From assembly GCA_002748505.1 (NCBI GenBank), contig PDSN01000079.1, positions 1 through 18,842 on the forward strand: a stretch of 18,842 nucleotides of DNA, read 5' to 3'. This DNA comes from Gammaproteobacteria bacterium. Its GTDB lineage: Bacteria; Pseudomonadota; Gammaproteobacteria; Pseudomonadales; Halieaceae. The translations under genes and the position numbers were made by a program. Shown here piece by piece: positions 13,535-18,842 of the stretch. The notes under the pieces are model-generated. The model saw only the letters and a program-made list of their open reading frames with translations, was not told the origin of the DNA and ran no database searches. Within the stretch, counting starts at the first letter, position 1. Each line of letters opens with the position of its first letter.

Positions 13535-16500
13535 TTATTTTTCCAGAGTGGGAAGTTCGCTGTTGACTTCGCTCAGCAGTTTGGGTTTGCCCACGCCCCA
13601 GCCTTGTAAATAGTCGATGCCAATTTCGCGCAGCTTGTCGATAGTGGCAACCTTTTCCACGCATTCGGCAATCGTTTTCTGGCCGAGAAAATGGGCGAGA
13701 TCATTGATCGATTTGGTCATTGCGTAGTCGGCGGTGTTAAGGTCGATTTCAGTGATAAAGCTACCGTCAATTTTCACGTAATCCACCGGCAATTCGCGCA
13801 AATAATTGTGCGAGGCGAGGCCGGTGCCGAAATCATCCAGGGAGAATTTGCAACCGATATCACGCAGGGTGCTGACAAAATCCGCCGCCTTGGTGAGGCT
13901 GGAAATGGTGCCGGTTTCGGTGATTTCAAAACACAGGCGCTGAGTGCCCACACCAAATTCTGAGATTTGATCGAGCAGATACTCCAGGAAGGAATCGTCG
14001 GTAATGGAATTGCCAGAAATGTTGATAGATAAGTAAGGCACTTCTTTTTGTGCATCCATCAACTCGTTCATCCAGCAAAAGACCTTGTGCACCACCCAGC
14101 GATCCACCTGCATCATATAGCCGTAGCGCTCTGCAATTTGAATAAAATCGTGGGGCGATTGCAGCTCACCTAATTCATTGGTCATAGCCAGCAGAATTTC
14201 ATAGTGGTATTCGTGATCCGCATGGGGGCTGCCGTGTTGAATGGCCGTTTTAACAATGGGTTGTGCACGCAGTACAAACTGATCTGTTTCCAGGGTTTGC
14301 TCGATGGTATCGATGGCATCGGAGCGCTCTTCTTCGTAGCTTTCAATGCGCTCCTGGTCTTCTTCGTAGACGACAACCTGGTTGCGACCGCGCTGTTTTG
14401 CCAGCTGCACGGCCTGCTCGGCATGTTGCATTATGTCTGCCACTGGCGGGCTGTATTCTGCGATCGGGGCTACGCCAGCGGATATCGTGAACGTGACTTT
14501 TTCGCCGTTGATCTCTACGCTGCTTTTTTCAATATCCGTGCGGATTTTGTCGGCAATTTCATGGGCCTGAGACAGTGTGCGATCCGCCAGCAGGATGCCG
14601 AAGCAGTCTCCTTCAATACGTGCGGAGGTGGCTTTTTTACTGTGCAGTTGCGACAACAGGCGTGCGAATTGGCTGAGCACCTCATCGCCGTTGATCCTGT
14701 CGTACAACTCGTTGACCAGGTGGAATTGGTCTATGTTGAGTAATAATAAAGCGTGATGGGAGTGCTTGGTTTGAGCATGCTTAAGCGCACGCGCAATTTG
14801 TTTTTCAAATCGTTCACGGTTGACAAGCCGGGTCAATACATCGTGGTTTTTGGAAAAACTTAAGGTCTTTTGCACTTTCTCCAGGGTGGAGTACATGCTT
14901 TGGTCGACCAGCGACAGTCGATCCATGGGTGGCGGCTTTTTCACGCCGCGACTGAGTTGTCTCGCCAATTGAACGGCGCTTAAATCCGCATTTTTTTGGC
15001 CGCGTTCGTTGACAAAAATAAAGCGGTTTTTGTCTTTATTTACCCAGGCAAGCTGCATTTTTCGCTGCCTGCCCTCTTTGTCGCGATATTTAAGCCAGGT
15101 ACCAATTGGCAGACTTTCAACTCGACGCACCCAGCGACGCAGACGTGGCAGGGAGTCAATTTTGCGACGGGTATCCGCTGCCCGCACCGGAATTTCATAA
15201 TCACCTTCGCGAATAGCGATGGCTTCGACTTCTTCCCGCCCGGCTAAAATGTTGCGAAGCTTCTCTAAAATGCTTTCATGGGCGACATTGGTGGGCAGTG
15301 CGGTGGTGATTTGCTGGCCAATGAGATCAATAAACGACTCTGCTTCCAGGGAGCGCTGCACAACCAGGTTTTCATCCACTTCGCCGTGCATGAGTTCGGT
15401 GAGCCACAGCGACAGCACATCCAGGGTTTTGATGTGCTCTTTCCAAACCGGGCCGCCGCCATCGTCCTTGATGTGGGTGAGAACCAGCAGGTCGCGCCAG
15501 CCATTGTCGATAAGGTCGGTGAGTACCTTGGGTGCGACCGGTGGGCGAATACGCGAGTGAATAACACTGTTTACCGCATTTTTTGCCTGGCGTAAGCGCT
15601 CCTGCCCATCCTGGGTTTTAACCACGCGTTCGCGGTTGCGTACCTGAGCCTGTTCTTGCTGATCGACCAGTTTGTTAATGGTATCCAGGGCGCGGACAAA
15701 CACTGCGCTGTCGTTCACGTAATTGCTTACGATATCATCGACGATGCCCTGTACCCGGCTTTCCAGCGCCTTGTTGGGGTAGTTGGCTGAGCTTGAAACC
15801 TGGGCAAGTTTATCGATTACACCTCTGGCAGCGTGATTGCGATCAAGGAAAAAGCCCGGTTCGCGCAGCGCCAGTTTAGCCAGCGGTATTTGCAAATCAC
15901 CTAACGCCGGCTTCAATCCGCCGGTGACATCGACATTGCTGGCGATAGAGCCAAACAGACTGTCCACCAGGTCTATTTGATTCATGTTTTCGGGTGAGAC
16001 ACTGCCCAGCCCGTGCATGGGGTGGTCTTGTAAGTAGCTGCGCAGCGAATGTGTTTCGCGCAGGGCTTCGCGAGCCTTGGCGTCGTGTTGCAAGTCGTCC
16101 AGCGCACCGACCACCGAATCGACACTGGCTGGAGCGCCGCCGGCAGGTCTTTGCGGCGGTGTTCGCCTATCGCCCGGAATCTGTGCTGCTTGCCCTTGCC
16201 GTTTTGCCGCTTCACGACTGAAGTTCAGTGCAGAAATCACCGATTGATACAGGGCATCGGGGTCGATGTGATGTTGTGGGGGCGGTGCTTCTGTCGGTGT
16301 GTTGCTGTTGGCTGCCGAGGCGCGCTCACTCTGCGGCGCTTGCTGTTGCGGTGGCGTCGAGGCCTGCTCGTTGGTATTCGGCGAGCTGCTTGCGCTGGGA
16401 ACGCCAGTGTTAGGGTTCTTCTGAATTTTCTGAGGGCGGTTTAAAATTGAACCCTCTTCGCGAATTCTGTGCTCGATGCCTGGCTCAATACCGCGGTTTT

Positions 16501-17446
16501 CCAGCCATTGGTTTAAGGAGTCGTAATAGGTATCCAGCTTGCGGATAAAGCGCATGGTGAAATGATCGAACACATCCGTCATCACCGATTGCTCGATATT
16601 CAGCGTGCGAATACTGTCGTAAAATGCGTGTGCCAGTTGTGTCACGTGAACCGGCAAGCGCAGTTCTTCGGGCTTGACGTGAGCGATTTTGGCGTGGCGA
16701 ATGGTCAGACTTTCCAGCGCGATGCCGTACAGTTCCTCGCCGATGTTAATCATGCGCTCAACGGCGAGTTCGTCTTCGAATTGATCGATATCCACCAGGT
16801 CAAGCCGTGTATTTGCCGCGGCAAACTGCCCCGTTTTTTCCTCTGTGTGGGGGGTGAGGTCGCTAAAGTATCGATGAATCAGTTCGACGTAGCGCTCAAT
16901 CAGTTCCAGTTTATCCTGCTCTAGAGATTCCACTGCCTCGTAATGGAAGTTGCGGTCAATACTGAGGCTGGCCGCAGAGAGGTCGAATAAGTGCTTGCCC
17001 AGCTTTTCCAGATAGCTGTGCAGGATGTGTTCAAATTGTTTGCAGGCGTAGTCTTCAAAATTCTGTGGGGTTGCCGCCGTGCTTTTGCTGGCGCTGTTGT
17101 CAGCGGTCGGGGCGGCGGGGGGGGCACTTTTCAGTGCCGCAATGGTGCGCTTGACCATGGGGTGGTCTGGGGTTTGAAAAGCCAGGTCAAGTTGATGTCC
17201 CGATGCGGCGCGCAGTTTCACCACCACAGAGCTGATAACACCCTGCGTATCGCTGAGGCCGGTAAAGTGCAGGTCACCCATCATACCTACGTTCAGGCGC
17301 AGTTTGGCGCCGGCATGTCGGCTTTTCTTGACCTTGATATGGTGCAGGCTGATGCCCTGTTCGTCAGCGCTGGCAATACTTCCCGATAAGGTGGTGCCAC
17401 CGGACAATTCGAGCAGTACCGGCGTTGCCGATGCAGTGTTATTCAT
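13535..17446 (-). CDS. DUF1631-GGDEF-EAL signalling protein (probable c-di-GMP phosphodiesterase)
   Basis: This 1303-residue soluble protein has, in order: a beta-rich PilZ-like N-terminus (about 5-105, not certain); a DUF1631 region (about 135-830) split by a Pro/Gln/Ser-rich linker (about 337-450) and ending in a small SH3/PilZ-like segment (GTWLKYRDKEGRQRKMQLAW, near 780); GGDEF (about 865-1030); and EAL (about 1065-1300). The GGDEF site is degenerate: EGDCF at 945-949 instead of GGDEF, and Asn904 where a metal-binding Asp is usual, so cyclase activity is unlikely. The EAL domain keeps Glu1083 (as EIL), Asn1142, Glu1174, Asp1204-Asp1205, Lys1225, Glu1261 and Gln1281. The usual Arg after the EAL motif is Ala1087. 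Net activity is probably hydrolysis of c-di-GMP, perhaps tuned by GTP. The gene stands alone between hemN and ung. DUF1631 function is unknown. Confidence 0.9.
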   Translation of the reverse strand: MNNTASATPVLLELSGGTTLSGSIASADEQGISLHHIKVKKSRHAGAKLRLNVGMMGDLHFTGLSDTQGVISSVVVKLRAASGHQLDLAFQTPDHPMVKRTIAALKSAPPAAPTADNSASKSTAATPQNFEDYACKQFEHILHSYLEKLGKHLFDLSAASLSIDRNFHYEAVESLEQDKLELIERYVELIHRYFSDLTPHTEEKTGQFAAANTRLDLVDIDQFEDELAVERMINIGEELYGIALESLTIRHAKIAHVKPEELRLPVHVTQLAHAFYDSIRTLNIEQSVMTDVFDHFTMRFIRKLDTYYDSLNQWLENRGIEPGIEHRIREEGSILNRPQKIQKNPNTGVPSASSSPNTNEQASTPPQQQAPQSERASAANSNTPTEAPPPQHHIDPDALYQSVISALNFSREAAKRQGQAAQIPGDRRTPPQRPAGGAPASVDSVVGALDDLQHDAKAREALRETHSLRSYLQDHPMHGLGSVSPENMNQIDLVDSLFGSIASNVDVTGGLKPALGDLQIPLAKLALREPGFFLDRNHAARGVIDKLAQVSSSANYPNKALESRVQGIVDDIVSNYVNDSAVFVRALDTINKLVDQQEQAQVRNRERVVKTQDGQERLRQAKNAVNSVIHSRIRPPVAPKVLTDLIDNGWRDLLVLTHIKDDGGGPVWKEHIKTLDVLSLWLTELMHGEVDENLVVQRSLEAESFIDLIGQQITTALPTNVAHESILEKLRNILAGREEVEAIAIREGDYEIPVRAADTRRKIDSLPRLRRWVRRVESLPIGTWLKYRDKEGRQRKMQLAWVNKDKNRFIFVNERGQKNADLSAVQLARQLSRGVKKPPPMDRLSLVDQSMYSTLEKVQKTLSFSKNHDVLTRLVNRERFEKQIARALKHAQTKHSHHALLLLNIDQFHLVNELYDRINGDEVLSQFARLLSQLHSKKATSARIEGDCFGILLADRTLSQAHEIADKIRTDIEKSSVEINGEKVTFTISAGVAPIAEYSPPVADIMQHAEQAVQLAKQRGRNQVVVYEEDQERIESYEEERSDAIDTIEQTLETDQFVLRAQPIVKTAIQHGSPHADHEYHYEILLAMTNELGELQSPHDFIQIAERYGYMMQVDRWVVHKVFCWMNELMDAQKEVPYLSINISGNSITDDSFLEYLLDQISEFGVGTQRLCFEITETGTISSLTKAADFVSTLRDIGCKFSLDDFGTGLASHNYLRELPVDYVKIDGSFITEIDLNTADYAMTKSINDLAHFLGQKTIAECVEKVATIDKLREIGIDYLQGWGVGKPKLLSEVNSELPTLEK

Positions 17447-17453
17447 TGTTTTT

Positions 17454-17465
17454 TCACTTCTTCAT
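17454..17465 (-). promoter_or_regulatory. Three-codon leader ORF (ATG AAG AAG TGA) before the DUF1631-GGDEF-EAL gene
   Basis: The best ribosome site in this leader, AGGAG, lies just before an ATG that opens a three-codon ORF and not before the gene's own start. The TGA ends seven bases before ATG 17446. The gene itself has only a weak AGAAG upstream, inside the mini-ORF. The layout suggests start-stop coupling or reinitiation. It may be chance, as the ORF is so short. Confidence 0.3.
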
Positions 17466-17492
17466 AGTGCTCCTGCTGAGTTCGCCTGTGCC

Positions 17493-17498
17493 ATTATA
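17493..17498 (-). promoter_or_regulatory. -10 element for the DUF1631-GGDEF-EAL gene
   Basis: A perfect TATAAT on the minus strand lies 47 bp before the start codon, giving a leader of roughly 40 nt. No good -35 element is present at 16-18 bp, so an activator may be needed. This 263-bp divergent region also holds a weak plus-strand TTGACG at 17590 that could serve ung. Confidence 0.4.
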
Positions 17499-17709
17499 CA
17501 CCCAGCATAGCGTTCTTCTGTATGCAAGGCCTGAAGTTTACACAAAGGCATACCCCTAAGTCCGCATATAATTAATTTTTTACACCTTTTTGACGCTTGC
17601 TTGTCCCAACTCAATGTTTTGTCTGGAATAAGCAGGGGTGGGCCATGTGCTGAGGTTCCCATTCTGGGTGATAATGAGGACAGGCTTCTTTAACCTTGGT
17701 TTTGTTGTT

Positions 17710-18393
17710 ATGAACACAGCTGTTATGTCTACTCTGTTGGGATCGTCCTGGGCCGATGCTTTAGAAGGGGAGTTTAACAAACCCTATTTTCTGGCACTTA
17801 AGGACTTTCTGGTCAAAGAGCGCACCTGTCATACCGTGTATCCTCCGCGCGGGCAGGTGTTTGCCGCTTTTGCGGCGACCAGTTTGCCTGCGGTGCGCGT
17901 GGTGATTTTTGGACAGGATCCCTACCACGGTGCGGGACAGGCGCAGGGGCTCTGTTTTTCTGTGCCTGAGGGGGTGAGGGTGCCGCCGTCGCTGAACAAT
18001 ATCTACAAGGAGCTGGCGCAGGACGTGGGCTTTAAAATACCTGCCCACGGCTGCCTTGAAAACTGGGCCAGGCAGGGCGTCTTATTGCTCAATAGCGTGC
18101 TTACCGTGGTAGAGGGGCGGGCAGGTGCACATCAGGGCAAGGGGTGGGAGCAGTTTACCGATGAGGTGGTCGCGCTGGTGAATCAGCACTGTGAGCATGT
18201 GGTATTTATGTTGTGGGGTGCCTACGCGCAAAAGAAAGGCGCGGCGATAGACCCCCAACGGCATTTGATACTGCGTGCGCCGCACCCGTCGCCGCTTAGC
18301 GCCCAGCGCGGTTTTTTCGGTTGCGGGCATTTTTCTAAAGCCAACGCCTACCTGGTGGAGCACGGCTACGCGCCGATTGATTGGCAGGTGTGA
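17710..18393 (+). CDS. ung: Uracil-DNA glycosylase, family 1
   Basis: UDG removes uracil from DNA, from cytosine deamination or dUTP incorporation, to begin base-excision repair. The 227-residue product matches E. coli Ung (229) throughout. The catalytic water-activating loop GQDPYHG has Asp70, followed by the PPSLNNIYKEL minor-groove contact, LLLNSVLTV (Asn128, uracil recognition) and the HPSPLSA insertion loop with His192, then the C-terminal GFFGCGHFSKAN. The start is chosen by alignment length. ATG 17725 is nearly as good, and an in-frame extension to GTG 17638 would add a hydrophobic stretch not found in the family. None of these has a strong ribosome site. The gene is divergent from the c-di-GMP gene and convergent with ygfZ, 46 bp away. 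Confidence 0.96.
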   Translation: MNTAVMSTLLGSSWADALEGEFNKPYFLALKDFLVKERTCHTVYPPRGQVFAAFAATSLPAVRVVIFGQDPYHGAGQAQGLCFSVPEGVRVPPSLNNIYKELAQDVGFKIPAHGCLENWARQGVLLLNSVLTVVEGRAGAHQGKGWEQFTDEVVALVNQHCEHVVFMLWGAYAQKKGAAIDPQRHLILRAPHPSPLSAQRGFFGCGHFSKANAYLVEHGYAPIDWQV

Positions 18394-18439
18394 TGCTGAC
18401 AGCCTGTTGAAAAACCCACAGCCGGCTCAATACGGCGTA

Positions 18440-18842
18440 TCAATCGTTGGCGGTGATCTCGTCGGGCAGACCGATAAGTGCCAGCGGTGTGCCGCCATCG
18501 GCGGACAAAGCCAGTGGTGAGGTGAGTTCCTTACTTGCCAGTGTGCACAGTAGTTGGCATTGTCCGCCTTTCATGGCGCTGTTGACAACGCTGCCGACAG
18601 CTTGAGTTTTGCCCGGTGTGAAGATTTTAGCGCCGGGTTTCGGCGGTGAATCGGTAAAGCACTCCAAACGCTGTAAGCGCTGCTTGGGCGTGCCGCGGTA
18701 GTGCAGTCTCGCGACCACTTCCTGGCCGGTGTAACAACCTTTTTTGAAGTTGACATGGCCGCTTATGTCGAAGTTGAGCATTTGCGGCAGCAATGCGCCG
18801 CTGGTGGCCGCGCAGAGTCTGGCGCGGCCTGCTTTGACGGCG
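18440..18842 (-). CDS. ygfZ: YgfZ/GcvT-like folate-binding protein, C-terminal part (runs off right edge)
   Basis: The frame is open from the right edge to a TGA at 18440 and encodes the last 133 residues of a YgfZ homologue. The family signature KGCYTGQEVVAR is complete, with the conserved Cys of K-G-C-Y-T-G-Q-E, and is followed by HYRGTPKQRLQRL and the C-terminal barrel. YgfZ is a tetrahydrofolate-binding protein that supports assembly or repair of certain iron-sulfur enzymes, including the tRNA methylthiotransferase MiaB. The start is outside the window. It converges with ung with a 46-bp gap; only a weak four-base-pair stem (GCCG/CGGC near 18421) lies there, so transcripts may overlap. 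Confidence 0.92.
   Translation of the reverse strand, partial: AVKAGRARLCAATSGALLPQMLNFDISGHVNFKKGCYTGQEVVARLHYRGTPKQRLQRLECFTDSPPKPGAKIFTPGKTQAVGSVVNSAMKGGQCQLLCTLASKELTSPLALSADGGTPLALIGLPDEITAND

Noticed and set aside
14204..14743. Open frame of 179 codons on the plus strand inside the GGDEF-EAL gene
   Set aside because: It lies wholly within a strongly supported minus-strand coding region, and its hydrophobic, Cys/Phe-rich translation is typical of an antisense shadow.
18394..18439. Bidirectional terminator between ung and ygfZ
   Set aside because: Only a four-base-pair GCCG/CGGC stem is visible, with no adjacent T-run.

Overview
The window looks like chromosomal DNA of an aerobic or facultatively microaerobic gammaproteobacterium. 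The evidence is an FNR/Anr-type regulator next to hemN, a CydA with a long Q-loop, close resemblance of CydA, CydB, CydX, FNR and UDG to the Escherichia coli proteins, and a DUF1631-GGDEF-EAL signalling protein. A marine Pseudomonas- or Cellvibrio-like lineage would fit, but I cannot fix the genus from sequence alone. No rRNA, tRNA, CRISPR array, transposase or phage gene was found.

Layout from left to right. (1) Bases 1-779, minus strand: the N-terminal part of a TonB-dependent outer-membrane receptor that runs off the left edge. It is divergent from a BlaI/MecI/CopY-type repressor (885-1343) and an overlapping M56 (BlaR1-like) membrane peptidase gene that is broken by an internal deletion with frameshift (1336-2227). 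(2) 2579-8634, plus strand: a compact cytochrome bd operon, cydA-cydB-cydX-cydD-cydC, with every junction overlapping or only a few bases long. A probable intrinsic terminator for the upstream unit and an Anr/FNR-type box with an extended -10 lie in the 351-bp gap before it. (3) 8574-10722, minus strand: a two-gene unit encoding a six-helix membrane protein and a PepSY-TM reductase-like membrane protein; its 3' end overlaps cydC tail-to-tail by 61 bp. (4) 11068-13372, minus strand: an FNR/Anr-type oxygen sensor and hemN (oxygen-independent haem synthesis). (5) 13535-17446, minus strand: a 1303-residue DUF1631-GGDEF-EAL protein with a degenerate GGDEF site and mostly intact EAL catalytic residues. 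(6) 17710-18393, plus strand: uracil-DNA glycosylase, convergent with the C-terminal part of ygfZ at the right edge.

The unifying theme is adaptation to low oxygen. The high-affinity bd oxidase, its CydDC assembly transporter, oxygen-independent haem synthesis and the [4Fe-4S] oxygen sensor that could control them sit within about 11 kb. The candidate Anr boxes in front of cydA and hemN share the same geometry: 22 bp from box to a TGnTA-type extended -10, which is the class II activator arrangement. The best leads beyond routine annotation are this local regulon, the broken M56 peptidase beside an intact BlaI-type repressor, the DUF1631-GGDEF-EAL fusion with its three-codon leader ORF, and a strong hairpin plus T-tract on the plus strand between two minus-strand genes.
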